Of a stretch of DNA of 64,000 nucleotides, positions 51,665 through 59,996 are shown piece after piece. Below the pieces are notes generated by a model. The model was not told the origin of the DNA. It was given only the letters and a program-made list of their open reading frames with translations, and ran no database searches. The DNA is from Ramlibacter tataouinensis (GTDB lineage Bacteria; Pseudomonadota; Gammaproteobacteria; Burkholderiales; Burkholderiaceae_C): the NCBI GenBank assembly GCA_002427815.1, contig DIZF01000001.1, forward strand, positions 205,293 through 269,292, in the 5' to 3' direction. The translations under genes were made by a program, and so were the position numbers. The stretch's first letter is position 1. Every line of letters begins with the position of its first letter.

Positions 51665-51757
51665 ATGAACCGCCGCCTCCTTGCCCTCAGTTCCATGGTT
51701 GTCCTGTTGGTCGCCTGCGTCAGCCAGCCGATGTCCTCACCGTCGACCGCCTGCTGA
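51665..51757 (+). CDS. Small (30-residue) lipoprotein peptide
   Basis: MNRRLLALSSMVVLLVACVS then QPMSSPSTAC and stop. The lipobox L-V-A-C with Cys at residue 18 and the strong ribosome binding site GGAGAAACATCCC make a translated lipopeptide plausible. The same layout would result from a longer lipoprotein truncated soon after its lipobox, since a cluster of gene remnants follows. Size resembles entericidin-type peptides, but sequence does not match. Confidence 0.5.
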   Translation: MNRRLLALSSMVVLLVACVSQPMSSPSTAC

Positions 51758-51825
51758 TGCCGCCTGCCAGACACTGAGTGTTGCAACAACAGGGCGCGGC
51801 CACGCCAGCGCCCAGCGGAGTCACA

Positions 51826-51980
51826 ATGAACCGGCCGATTCCAATGGCGAGCCGACGCAGTGCAATGCGCTGTGCCGCCGCTCTCGTCCTGGGCACAACA
51901 GCACTCGCCTGGGCTCTGCCCAGCCGATCAGCGACCCCACGCAGTCCCGGAAAGCCAGCCGACGCGCGCGCCGTCACCGC
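51826..51980 (+). pseudogene. Exported protein gene, only the 5' end (signal peptide)
   Basis: ATG 51826, preceded by GCGGAGTCACA, encodes MNRPIPMASRRSAMRCAAAL followed by VLGTTALAWALPSRS, a good Sec or Tat-like signal peptide. After about 45-50 residues the sequence becomes antisense to the phosphodiesterase remnant below and loses protein character. I cannot assign the original product. Confidence 0.5.
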
Positions 51981-52275
51981 TGGTCCTGGGGAACGACCCG
52001 GTCGCGAACGAGGAGCCGTTCATCATCGTGAAGGTCGGATAGGTCGAATGGTTGTCGGCAAATCTCACCCCCTGTTGTTGCAGGGCGTACAGGTTCGGGG
52101 TGTCGACCGGGTTGACCGAGTCGGGGCGCAAGCCGTCCCAGACCATGATGATCGTCCGTTGTACCGGGGTCGCCCGTTGGACCGGGGCGGTTGCGGCAGA
52201 ACCGTCCGAGCCGCCGCAGGCGGTGATCAGGGTCAGGCTGGCGGCGAGCGAAATTGAAAGCGTTCGTAGGCGCAT
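51928..52275 (-). pseudogene. Alkaline phosphatase/type I phosphodiesterase, only the 5' end
   Basis: From ATG 52275: a lipoprotein signal (ASLTLITACGGS, Cys near 20), then the N-terminal part of an alkaline-phosphatase-superfamily phosphodiesterase: TIIMVWDGLRPDSVNPVDTP (metal Asp and the D-G-L-R-P), LQQQGVRFADNHSTYPTFTM, MNGSSFATGSFPRTSG (with T/S nucleophile region). Family similarity stops after T-S-G at about 51981; full-length relatives continue for more than 300 residues. It meets the truncated gene on the other strand head-on at about 51980. Confidence 0.65.
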
Positions 52276-52394
52276 GGGTCGTTCTCGTTGTGTCGGTTGG
52301 TTGGGACGCAAGGCGTCGGCACGGTTGCCCCACCTCGGCACCCGACGGTATCCGGCCAACATGTCAGATTGACGACAGCGGCTGTCGTGCCGCC

Positions 52395-53891
52395 CTAATC
52401 CCAGAACGGCTTCGCGTTGTGGGCAAAGGTCGCGCAGGCCTGCAGGCATGCCTGGGCATTGGCCGGTCGGCGGGCGCTGAGCCAGCCCGCCCCAAACCAG
52501 GCCCGCGGATCGTGGACGGCGAGCTGTTGCCAGGCTTGCAGCGCCGCCAGTTCATCGTGGTACGAGCCCAGTGCATCCTGAACGGGCTTGAGTGCGGACA
52601 AATAAGCCTCGACCTTGCGTTCGGCAAAGAGGGGCTGTGCGAATTCGACCAGGTAGCGCAGCCGCTTGGCCTGCTTGCGCATGCGGTGCTGCGCGGGTTC
52701 ATCCAGAGCCAGGAAGTTCTGTCCTCCGGCGGCCACCCGCCGGTGCAGCCTGTGCAGCCGCCTGCGCACGACTTTCTCCAGTGCGATTTTTCGCGGTGCC
52801 GTTTTCTTCTGGGGTGCTTCTTCGTCCGGCGTGGCGTGAACGAACGCTATCAGGCCCAGCAGTGCCTTCTGGAACGCGGGCGCGCGCACGGATGCAGCGA
52901 CGTCGGGCAGATCCGTGAACGCGCCGCTCCAATCCAGCGGCGGGCCGCCTGCGCCCTCGATCTCGTGCTGTACGGTATTGATGAGATAGCTGCGGTCGCG
53001 ATGCTGCCCCAGATCGCGGAAGACGGCGACGACGGGCTCTTCCCAGGCGCTGTCAAAGTCCTGCATCAAAGCGCCCAGCTCCCGAATCGCCGTGCGCAGC
53101 CGGCGCAAGCCCACCCGCAACTGATGGATGTGTTCCTCGTCCGTGCAGCCGCCAGCGATGTCGCTGGCGTTGGCCAGTATCTGATTCAGGCATGAGGACA
53201 CCACTGCGACCGCCATTTCACGCTGTGAGGCGTTGCGCTTGAAACATGGCGCTTGCGCGCTCACGGCGACACCGAAGTGCTGGCCCAGGGCCAGGCGCTG
53301 GCCTTTCATCGACTTGGTAACGGCACTGAGCCAAAGCCCGTGCGCCACGCACCATCTGCGCGCCAGTTCCACGGCGCTGGCCGGGTTGCCTTGTTTCAAT
53401 TCCAGTTCCAGTTCATTGACCGGAACCGAACGCTTGCCCACCGACACACGCCCCACATCCAGGGCGACCTCGACAGATCCCGAGCCCGTGCGCATTACGC
53501 GCGCCAGACGATCGACATCGGTCTGGTACACCAGCTCGAGCGTGGGAAAAGGATCGGCCGACTTGAGCTTCAGGGCTCGCTGGATGCGCTTGCCCAACGG
53601 CGTGCCGAGATGGCGCGCCAGGTCCGGGACCGGCGTCGCGCGCGCGGCCAGCGAAACGTTGTGCTCCAGCCGCTCCAGGGGTCCGCTGCCCGATGCCTTG
53701 GCCGTCTGCACCCACCGCCGACCTTCCTTGCGCAGCCGCACCACGACGCCGTGCGCCGCGAGTGCGCGATCGTGGGTGTCGAAGTAGCGCGCCTGGAGTC
53801 GTTGTTGAGTTGTGCGCCCTCGCCGCACTGCGGCCTGGACCGCCTGGGTGCGGTGAGCCGGGACCTCCAGCTTGAGTTCAAACTCGGTCAT
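52395..53891 (-). CDS. CYTH-CHAD domain protein (polyphosphate-associated)
   Basis: 498 residues. N-terminal CYTH domain: E-F-E-L-K-L-E-V (the E-x-E-x-K metal/substrate strand), LQARYFDTHDRALAAHGVVV, LRKEGRRWVQTAKASG, then FPTLELVYQTDVDRLARV. C-terminal CHAD domain from about residue 235: EEHIHQLRVGLRRLRTAIRE and AQHRMRKQAKRLRYLVEFAQ with the conserved His and Arg that bind polyphosphate. CYTH cleaves triphosphate; CHAD proteins localise to polyphosphate granules. It lies at the left edge of the polyP gene block, facing away from it. ATG 53891 starts the E-x-E-x-K strand correctly. Confidence 0.88.
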   Translation of the reverse strand: MTEFELKLEVPAHRTQAVQAAVRRGRTTQQRLQARYFDTHDRALAAHGVVVRLRKEGRRWVQTAKASGSGPLERLEHNVSLAARATPVPDLARHLGTPLGKRIQRALKLKSADPFPTLELVYQTDVDRLARVMRTGSGSVEVALDVGRVSVGKRSVPVNELELELKQGNPASAVELARRWCVAHGLWLSAVTKSMKGQRLALGQHFGVAVSAQAPCFKRNASQREMAVAVVSSCLNQILANASDIAGGCTDEEHIHQLRVGLRRLRTAIRELGALMQDFDSAWEEPVVAVFRDLGQHRDRSYLINTVQHEIEGAGGPPLDWSGAFTDLPDVAASVRAPAFQKALLGLIAFVHATPDEEAPQKKTAPRKIALEKVVRRRLHRLHRRVAAGGQNFLALDEPAQHRMRKQAKRLRYLVEFAQPLFAERKVEAYLSALKPVQDALGSYHDELAALQAWQQLAVHDPRAWFGAGWLSARRPANAQACLQACATFAHNAKPFWD

Positions 53892-54064
53892 GGGATGCAA
53901 GGACGAGAGCCAGTGCAGGGCTTTATCCTACGCGCACGGGCATGAGTCGGGCAGCCTGCGATCTAAACTCACCGCCTGCGCCGGAAATCTGCCATCGGAA
54001 ACGGGACGCAACCAACGCAGGCAAGCCGGTGTAACCCGCGCAAGCGCCAGAGAGGATATTCACG

Positions 54065-56566
54065 ATGGGATCGACCCCAGGCAAATCCGAAGCCAGACCG
54101 GCGCCCGCGCAGCCAGGAAACGCCCAACCCCCCGACATCGCCAAGGCGTCGGTTCCCGACACGCTCGCGGCGCTCCACGTGAACCCCGACACCGGGCTCG
54201 CGCACGCGCAGGTGGACACCCTGCGGAAGGAGCACGGCTACAACGAAGTGGCCGAAAAGAAAAGGCACCCGGTCCTCAAGTTCCTCGGGAAATTCTGGGG
54301 GATCTCGGCGTGGATGCTCGAACTGATCATGGTTCTGTCCGCCGTGCTTGGAAACTATTCGGACCTCGTCGTGGTGGGCGCGCTGCTGATCATCAACGCC
54401 GTGTTGAGCTTCATGCAGGAGCACCGCGCCGCCGGTGTCGTCGAGACACTGCGGCGACGCTTGCAGGTCAGCGCACGGGTGCGCCGCGATTCGAGCTGGC
54501 AGGTCGTTCCCGCCCGGGAACTGGTCCCTGGCGACATCGTCCGCGTGCGCCCGGGCGACATCATCCCGGCGGACGTGAAGCTCCTCACGGGAGCGTTGAG
54601 CGTGGACCAGTCGGCGCTCACCGGCGAATCGAAGGACGCGGACAAGGCGGCCGGCGAAATACTCTCGTCGGGGTCCATCGTCCGGCGGGGCGAAGGTAAC
54701 GGCGTGGTGATGTTGACCGGGGCGAAGACCTACTTTGGCCGCACCACGGAACTCGTGCAGGAGGCGCGTCCGAAACTTCACATCGAAGCGGTCGTGGCCA
54801 AGATCGTCCGCTGGCTTTTCGCCATTGTCGCCGTGCTGCTGGGCGTGGTGGTCGCGCTGTCGCTGATCCGGGGCGCGCCGCTCATGGAAATGGTCCCGCT
54901 CATGCTCGTCCTCTTGATGAGCGCGGTGCCGGTCGCTCTCCCCGTCATGTTCACGGTCAGCATGGCCGTCGGGTCGAAGGAACTGGCCAGGCGCGGCGTG
55001 CTCGTCACCCGCCTCAGCGCCGCGGAGGATGCCGCGACGATGGACGTGCTCTGCGTGGACAAGACGGGCACGATCACGATGAACCAGCTCGCCGTCACCG
55101 GCGTCATCCCGCTGGAGCGCGCGTCGGAAGCCGATGTGCTGTTCGCCGGCGCGCTCGCGTCGCAGGAATCCAACCAGGATCCGATCGACCTCGCCTTCCT
55201 GGCCGCAGCGAAGGCGCAGCACGTATTCGACGGCCTTCCCTCCGTCACACCCATCTCCTTCGCACCTTTCGATGCGAAAACCCGGCGGACGGAAGCCGTC
55301 GTCGAGCAGAGCGGGCAACGACTGCGCGTGATGAAGGGCGCCGTGCGCACCATCGCCGAGGCCTGCGGACTCCAGCCGCCGGCAATCGAAGCGCTGGACG
55401 CGCGCGTCAGCGCGGCCGCCGCGAAGGGCTATCGGACGCTGGCAGTGGCGCGCGGCCCGGAGGGAAGCGCCCCGGCCCTGGTGGGACTGGTGTCGTTGTA
55501 TGACCCGCCGCGGCCGGATGCCGGGCAGCTCATCGCCACACTCCACGACCTCGGCGTTCAGGTCAAGATGCTCACCGGCGACGCGCTGCCGGTGGCGCTC
55601 GAGATCGGGCAGGGCGTCGGGTTGTCCAACATCCAGCGCGTGGCGGACCTGAAGACCGCGAGCGCGCAGCCTGGAAGCAGGACAGCCGATCTGTTCGCAG
55701 GCGCCGATGGCTTCGCCGAGGTGTATCCGGAGGACAAGTACATCGTTGTGAAGCAGCTGCAGGCCGCGGGGCACGTGACCGGCATGACTGGCGATGGTGT
55801 CAACGATGCACCCGCCCTGCGCCAGGCCGAAGTGGGAATCGCCGTCAGCACCGCGACCGACGTGGCCAAGGGCGCCGCGAGCGTCGTCCTGACCGAGGCC
55901 GGGTTGACGAACATCGTGGCGCTGGTCGAGCAGGGGCGGACCATTTACCAGCGCATTCTGACGTGGATCATCAACAAGATCAGCCGGACCATCCTGAAGG
56001 CCGCCTTCGTGGCCATCGCGTTCGTGGTGACCGGCAAGTTCGTGGTCTCCGCCTTTGCCATGCTGCTGCTGGTCTTCCTGACGGACTTCGCGAAGATATC
56101 CCTTTCCACCGACAATGTCCGGCCATCCAGGAATCCGGAAACATGGAACATCGGGGGCTTCATCACCGTGTCCGCGGTGCTGGGTGTCGCGATGGTTGCC
56201 GAAACGCTTTTTCTGTTGTGGATCGGGTGGTCGAAATTCGGTCTGGCAACCAGCAACGATGCCCTCTACACCTTCAGCTTTCTGATGCTCCTGTACTTCG
56301 CGGTGTTCTCCGTCGTGTCCGCGCGGGAGCGCAGCTGGTTCTGGGCGTCCCTGCCGAGCAAGACCTTCATGTCAGCCCTCGCTGCGGATGCCATAGCGGG
56401 CACCGTCCTGACGTTCGTGGGACTCAAGGGACTCATGCCTTTGCCCTGGTGGCAAACGCTTGCGGTATTTGTCTATGCCATGGCTTCGTGTCTGGTTCTG
56501 AACGACGCCGTGAAGGTCGCGATGATCAAGTGGCGGGTTCCCGGCGCCGCGAAGATCACCAAGTGA
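54065..56566 (+). CDS. Plasma-membrane type P-type H+-ATPase (P3A-like)
   Basis: 833 residues. Phosphorylation motif DKTGTIT near residue 331, actuator loop SALTGESKDADKAAGE, hinge MTGDGVNDAPALRQAEVGIA, and K-G-A in RVMKGAVRTIAEACG. The transmembrane region has ten helices; M4 reads AVPVALPVMFTVSMAVGSKE and M5/M6 has FAMLLLVFLTDFAKISLSTD, with the Asp in L-T-D-F that matches proton pumps, and no heavy-metal-binding domain. This is the fungal/plant-like H+-ATPase family also found in bacteria. It would extrude protons at ATP expense. It directly precedes ppk2 (13 bases), so polyP-driven ATP regeneration for the pump is a reasonable idea. Confidence 0.9.
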   Translation: MGSTPGKSEARPAPAQPGNAQPPDIAKASVPDTLAALHVNPDTGLAHAQVDTLRKEHGYNEVAEKKRHPVLKFLGKFWGISAWMLELIMVLSAVLGNYSDLVVVGALLIINAVLSFMQEHRAAGVVETLRRRLQVSARVRRDSSWQVVPARELVPGDIVRVRPGDIIPADVKLLTGALSVDQSALTGESKDADKAAGEILSSGSIVRRGEGNGVVMLTGAKTYFGRTTELVQEARPKLHIEAVVAKIVRWLFAIVAVLLGVVVALSLIRGAPLMEMVPLMLVLLMSAVPVALPVMFTVSMAVGSKELARRGVLVTRLSAAEDAATMDVLCVDKTGTITMNQLAVTGVIPLERASEADVLFAGALASQESNQDPIDLAFLAAAKAQHVFDGLPSVTPISFAPFDAKTRRTEAVVEQSGQRLRVMKGAVRTIAEACGLQPPAIEALDARVSAAAAKGYRTLAVARGPEGSAPALVGLVSLYDPPRPDAGQLIATLHDLGVQVKMLTGDALPVALEIGQGVGLSNIQRVADLKTASAQPGSRTADLFAGADGFAEVYPEDKYIVVKQLQAAGHVTGMTGDGVNDAPALRQAEVGIAVSTATDVAKGAASVVLTEAGLTNIVALVEQGRTIYQRILTWIINKISRTILKAAFVAIAFVVTGKFVVSAFAMLLLVFLTDFAKISLSTDNVRPSRNPETWNIGGFITVSAVLGVAMVAETLFLLWIGWSKFGLATSNDALYTFSFLMLLYFAVFSVVSARERSWFWASLPSKTFMSALAADAIAGTVLTFVGLKGLMPLPWWQTLAVFVYAMASCLVLNDAVKVAMIKWRVPGAAKITK

Positions 56567-56579
56567 GCCAGGGAACTAC

Positions 56580-57485
56580 ATGAGCGGCAAGCCAGCTGGA
56601 AGAAACACCATGAAGATCAATTCAAGGGATTTCCGCGTGGGGGAAGGAGACGATGTCAATCTCCAGAAGTGGCCGACGAACGTGGGGCCTGTCTACAAGT
56701 CCAAGGAGCGGTATCACAAACTCCTGGGAGAGCACGTTGCGCAGCTGAGCGCGCAACAGCAGCTTCTCTACGCATCCAATCGCCATGCCATCCTGCTGAT
56801 CTTTCAGGGGATGGATTCCGCAGGAAAAGATGGCGCCATCAAGCATGTGATGTCAGGGGTCAATCCTCAAGGCTGCCAGGTCATCAGCTTCAAACATCCG
56901 AGTCTTGCCGAATTGCAGCACGATTTTCTCTGGCGCACCACGTGCGATCTGCCGGAGCGCGGGCGGATCGGCATCTTCAACCGGTCCTATTACGAAGAGG
57001 TGCTGATCGCGCGAGTGCATCCCGAAATTCTCCGCAGCGAGGGAATCCCGGACCTGCCGCACGGCGAAAAGGCCGTCTGGCATGACCGCTATCGTTCGAT
57101 CGTGAATCTGGAAAGACATCTTCACGACAACGGAACCCGCATCATCAAGTTCTTCCTCTACCTGTCGAAGGAGGAGCAGAGAAAGCGCTTCCTCGAACGC
57201 ATCGACGAGCCGGAAAAGAACTGGAAATTCAGCACTGCGGACATCGAGGAGCGGAAATTCTGGAAGGACTACATGAAGGCCTATGAGGAATGCCTGGGTG
57301 CGACGAGCACAAGCGACGCCCCCTGGTACGTCGTCCCTGCCGATGACAAGGAAAATACCCGGCTGATCGTGTCGCGGATCGTCCTGGACACGCTCGAAGG
57401 ACTGAAGATGAATTACCCGCAAACGAGCGCAGAGCGCCGGCAGGAACTGCAGTTGATTCGCGAGCGGCTGGCGAAGTCTTCTTGA
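56580..57485 (+). CDS. ppk2: Polyphosphate kinase 2
   Basis: 301 residues. Walker A GMDSAGKDGAIKHVMSGVNP, the lid and Walker B-type region PERGRIGIFNRSYYEEVLIA, W-H-D-R-Y-R-S-I-V and the basic LSKEEQRKRFLERIDEPEKN lid, then WYVVPADDKENTRLIVSRIV. Length and motif order fit class I PPK2, which uses polyP to phosphorylate ADP or GDP. ATG 56580 (with an internal Met eleven residues later also possible). Placed between a P-type ATPase and exopolyphosphatase. Confidence 0.92.
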   Translation: MSGKPAGRNTMKINSRDFRVGEGDDVNLQKWPTNVGPVYKSKERYHKLLGEHVAQLSAQQQLLYASNRHAILLIFQGMDSAGKDGAIKHVMSGVNPQGCQVISFKHPSLAELQHDFLWRTTCDLPERGRIGIFNRSYYEEVLIARVHPEILRSEGIPDLPHGEKAVWHDRYRSIVNLERHLHDNGTRIIKFFLYLSKEEQRKRFLERIDEPEKNWKFSTADIEERKFWKDYMKAYEECLGATSTSDAPWYVVPADDKENTRLIVSRIVLDTLEGLKMNYPQTSAERRQELQLIRERLAKSS

Positions 57486-57570
57486 CCGACCCTGGCTCGT
57501 CAGTTTGCAGGCAGGCCCTTGCTGGGCTCACCCCCACCTGCGCCCCGGCCTTTGCTATGCTGGCCGCAGT

Positions 57571-59058
57571 ATGAACAACGGAACGCTCCTGGCCGCCGTG
57601 GATCTCGGCTCCAACAGTTATCGGCTGGAGATCGGTCGCTATGAAGGTGACCAGATTCATCGCAGGGAATACCTGAAGGAAACCGTCCGGCAAGGCAACG
57701 GCCTGGACGATGAGCGCAACCTCACCGCCGAGGCCATGCAGCGCGGCTGGGATTGCCTGGCTCGCTTTGGCGAGCGGCTGGCGGGATTCAAGAAGGCTCA
57801 GGTGCGCGCGGTTGCCACCCAGACCCTGCGGGAAGCCCGTAACCGTGAGACCTTTCTCAAGCGCGCCCATCAGGTGCTGGGTTTTCCCATCGAGGTGATC
57901 TCCGGCCAGGAGGAGGCGCGGCTGATCTACCAGGGCGTTGTGCATCTGCTGCCCCAATCGGATGAGCGCCGGCTCGTTGTAGACATCGGCGGGCGTTCCA
58001 CCGAAATCATTCTGGGTCAGCGATTTGACCCCCAGGTGATGGAAAGCTACCGCGTCGGCAGCGTGGCCTGGTCGAAGAAGTATTTTCCGCAAGGCGAATT
58101 CACGGTCGCGGCGTTTGAGCGCGCCAAGGTCGCAGCCAAGGCGGTCCTGGACGAAGCGCTCGGCTCTTACGGGCCCGGCCGCTGGGATGTCGCCTATGGC
58201 TCCTCGGGCACCATCGGTGCAGTGGGTGACGTGCTGGGCGCGGCCGGCTGGTCCGACGGGCGTGTCAGCCGCGAAGGGCTGGAGTGGCTGCTGGAGCAGC
58301 TGATGGCCGCACGCAACGCCAACCGGATCAGGATCGACGGCTTGAAGGAGGATCGTCGTGAGGTCATTGGGGGCGGCGTCAGTGTCCTGCTTGCGGTCTT
58401 CGAGTTGCTGGAGATCGACGAGATGCAGGTAGCCCAGGGCGCGCTGCGACATGGCGTGCTTTACGACATGCTCGACCGCGAACACGGCGAGACCGATATC
58501 CGTTCGACCACCGTGCAGCGGCTGGCCACCACGTTCAGCACCGACGCGGAACAGGCGCGCCGGGTCGGCCAGGTGGCTTGCGATCTCCTGCGCCAGCTGA
58601 GAGCCAACAGCGACGACGCTGAAGAGCTGGCACGGCACCAGCGCCAGCTGGGTTGGGCCGCGCAGCTGCACGAGATCGGCAGCCGCATCTCGCACAGCGA
58701 CTATCACAAGCATGGCGCCTACATCCTTGACAACGCGGATGCGCTCGGCTTCGCGCAACCCGAGCTGCACCGGCTCGGCCTCCTGATCCTGGGGCACCGG
58801 GGCAAGCTGCGAAAACTGGAGGCGGACCTGGAGGACGGGCTGTTCGTGCAGTACCTGCTTTGCCTGCGGCTCGCGGTTCTCTTGTGCCACGCCCGGCGAC
58901 AGCCGGACCTGAAGGGTCTGCAGCTTCGCGCAGACGGGCGGCAATTCGTCCTGACGCTGCGTGCGGACTGGTCCGAGTACTATCCGCAATCCGCGCATCT
59001 GCTGCGCGAAGAGGTGACTGCCTGGCAGAGGACAATGTGGGCTTTCAAGCTGGCGTGA
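57571..59058 (+). CDS. ppx: Exopolyphosphatase/guanosine pentaphosphate phosphohydrolase
   Basis: 495 residues, ASKHA fold. ATP-grasp-like loops LAAVDLGSNSYRLEIGRYEG and RRLVVDIGGRSTEIILGQRF; E-x-x in VISGQEEARLIYQGVVHLLP; GSSGTIGAVGDV; the C-terminal HD-like helical domain contains LGWAAQLHEIGSRISHSDYH and LGLLILGHRGKLRKLEADLE. It removes terminal phosphate from polyP and pppGpp. ATG 57571. The HD-like part keeps H-E and H-S-x-Y-H-K-H. Confidence 0.92.
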   Translation: MNNGTLLAAVDLGSNSYRLEIGRYEGDQIHRREYLKETVRQGNGLDDERNLTAEAMQRGWDCLARFGERLAGFKKAQVRAVATQTLREARNRETFLKRAHQVLGFPIEVISGQEEARLIYQGVVHLLPQSDERRLVVDIGGRSTEIILGQRFDPQVMESYRVGSVAWSKKYFPQGEFTVAAFERAKVAAKAVLDEALGSYGPGRWDVAYGSSGTIGAVGDVLGAAGWSDGRVSREGLEWLLEQLMAARNANRIRIDGLKEDRREVIGGGVSVLLAVFELLEIDEMQVAQGALRHGVLYDMLDREHGETDIRSTTVQRLATTFSTDAEQARRVGQVACDLLRQLRANSDDAEELARHQRQLGWAAQLHEIGSRISHSDYHKHGAYILDNADALGFAQPELHRLGLLILGHRGKLRKLEADLEDGLFVQYLLCLRLAVLLCHARRQPDLKGLQLRADGRQFVLTLRADWSEYYPQSAHLLREEVTAWQRTMWAFKLA

Positions 59059-59063
59059 CGCCG

Positions 59064-59091
59064 TTTGAAGGTTCCGGCAAAACGGTATAAA
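59064..59091 (+). promoter_or_regulatory. Putative promoter of the basic small protein gene
   Basis: TTTGAA (59064-59069), 16-base spacer, TATAAA (59086-59091). A TGTATACA palindrome follows at 59093-59100 and could be an operator. The ATG lies at 59122 behind TTGGAGGG. Confidence 0.4.
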
Positions 59092-59121
59092 CTGTATACA
59101 TCGTTTATTGGAGGGTTCGAT

Positions 59122-59523
59122 ATGGTCACTGCAAGGAAAGCCCGGATTGCCAGGCCCGGCAAGAAGACCGGGGCGACCCGGTCCGCCGCGAAATCGCCCG
59201 CCGCGAAGTCGTCTGGCGCGCCCAAGGCGCAAGCTCCCGCCGTGAAGGTCACCCCGCCGACAGTGCCCGCGTCCGCGACCAAGGCCAAGCCGGACAAGCC
59301 CAAGCGGCCCAAGCTGGTGCGCGACAGCTTCACGATTCCCAAGGCCGAGTACGCCGTGCTGCAGGAACTGAAGCAGCGTGCCGCGAAGCTCGGGCGACCG
59401 GCCAAGAAAAGCGAAGTGCTGCGCGCCGGCGTCAATGCCCTCGCTGCAATGGGCGACTCCGCTTTTGTTGCGACGCTGGCAACGGTGCCGGCCATCAAGA
59501 CCGGCCGCCCTTCCCAGGCCTGA
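59122..59523 (+). CDS. Basic Lys/Ala/Pro-rich protein with RHH-like C-terminal domain
   Basis: 133 residues. Residues 1-65 are strongly basic and low-complexity (A-K-K-T-G-A-T-R, K-S-P-A-A-K-S-S, KAKPDKPKRPKL), like histone H1-type tails. Residues 68-118 look like a ribbon-helix-helix or Arc-like unit: RDSFTIPKAEYAVLQELKQR and LGRPAKKSEVLRAGVNALAA. A nucleic-acid or polyanion binder is likely. Its position between ppx and sixA/ppk suggests a role tied to polyphosphate, perhaps binding to granules or DNA, but this is inference. Confidence 0.7.
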   Translation: MVTARKARIARPGKKTGATRSAAKSPAAKSSGAPKAQAPAVKVTPPTVPASATKAKPDKPKRPKLVRDSFTIPKAEYAVLQELKQRAAKLGRPAKKSEVLRAGVNALAAMGDSAFVATLATVPAIKTGRPSQA

Positions 59524-59529
59524 GGCTTC

Positions 59530-59991
59530 CTACACCGCGTCGGGCGATTGAACAGCGACCACGACGGTTTGCTCTTGCCCATCCCGCTCGCGTGTGCGCA
59601 ACCACCACACGGCGCCTTTTCGGACGGGGCAATTGTCCTGCTTGAACCCCAGCAACCGGGCCAGCGCCTCGCCTAACTGCGGCTGGTGGCCGACGAGCAG
59701 CACCGGCTGACGCGACCGGGGCCAGTCCGCCGCCTGGAGCAATTTCGCCGCGGGTTCCCCAGGCGCCAATTCCGCCTGCAGTTTGTACTTGCGGCCCAGA
59801 GGAAGCACCGTTTGCTCGCAACGCAGCGCCGGGCTGCACAGGATGCGGGTACTTTCGGGCAGTTGCCGCTCCAGCCATTTGGCCACGCGGGCAGCCTGCT
59901 TCTCGCCGCGTTTGGTCAGGGCGCGCTGCAAGTCGTCCTGGCCGTCCGCTTCATCCTCGGCCTCGGCGTGGCGCCAGAAAATGAGGTCCAT
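59530..59991 (-). CDS. sixA: Phosphohistidine phosphatase SixA family
   Basis: 153 residues, histidine-phosphatase fold. Catalytic R-H in MDLIFWRHAEAEDEADGQDD; R in ALTKRGEKQAARVAKWL; ILCSPALRCEQTVLPLGR; second His in VLLVGHQPQLGEALARLLGF. The small protein removes phosphate from phosphohistidine on HPt domains. Start codon ATG 59991 lies five bases before the stop of ppk on the same strand, a common pairing in Betaproteobacteria. Confidence 0.88.
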   Translation of the reverse strand: MDLIFWRHAEAEDEADGQDDLQRALTKRGEKQAARVAKWLERQLPESTRILCSPALRCEQTVLPLGRKYKLQAELAPGEPAAKLLQAADWPRSRQPVLLVGHQPQLGEALARLLGFKQDNCPVRKGAVWWLRTRERDGQEQTVVVAVQSPDAV

Positions 59992-59996
59992 CGGCC

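Noticed and set aside
57229..59232. 667-codon minus-strand frame over ppx
   Set aside because: Antisense to exopolyphosphatase with complete motifs.
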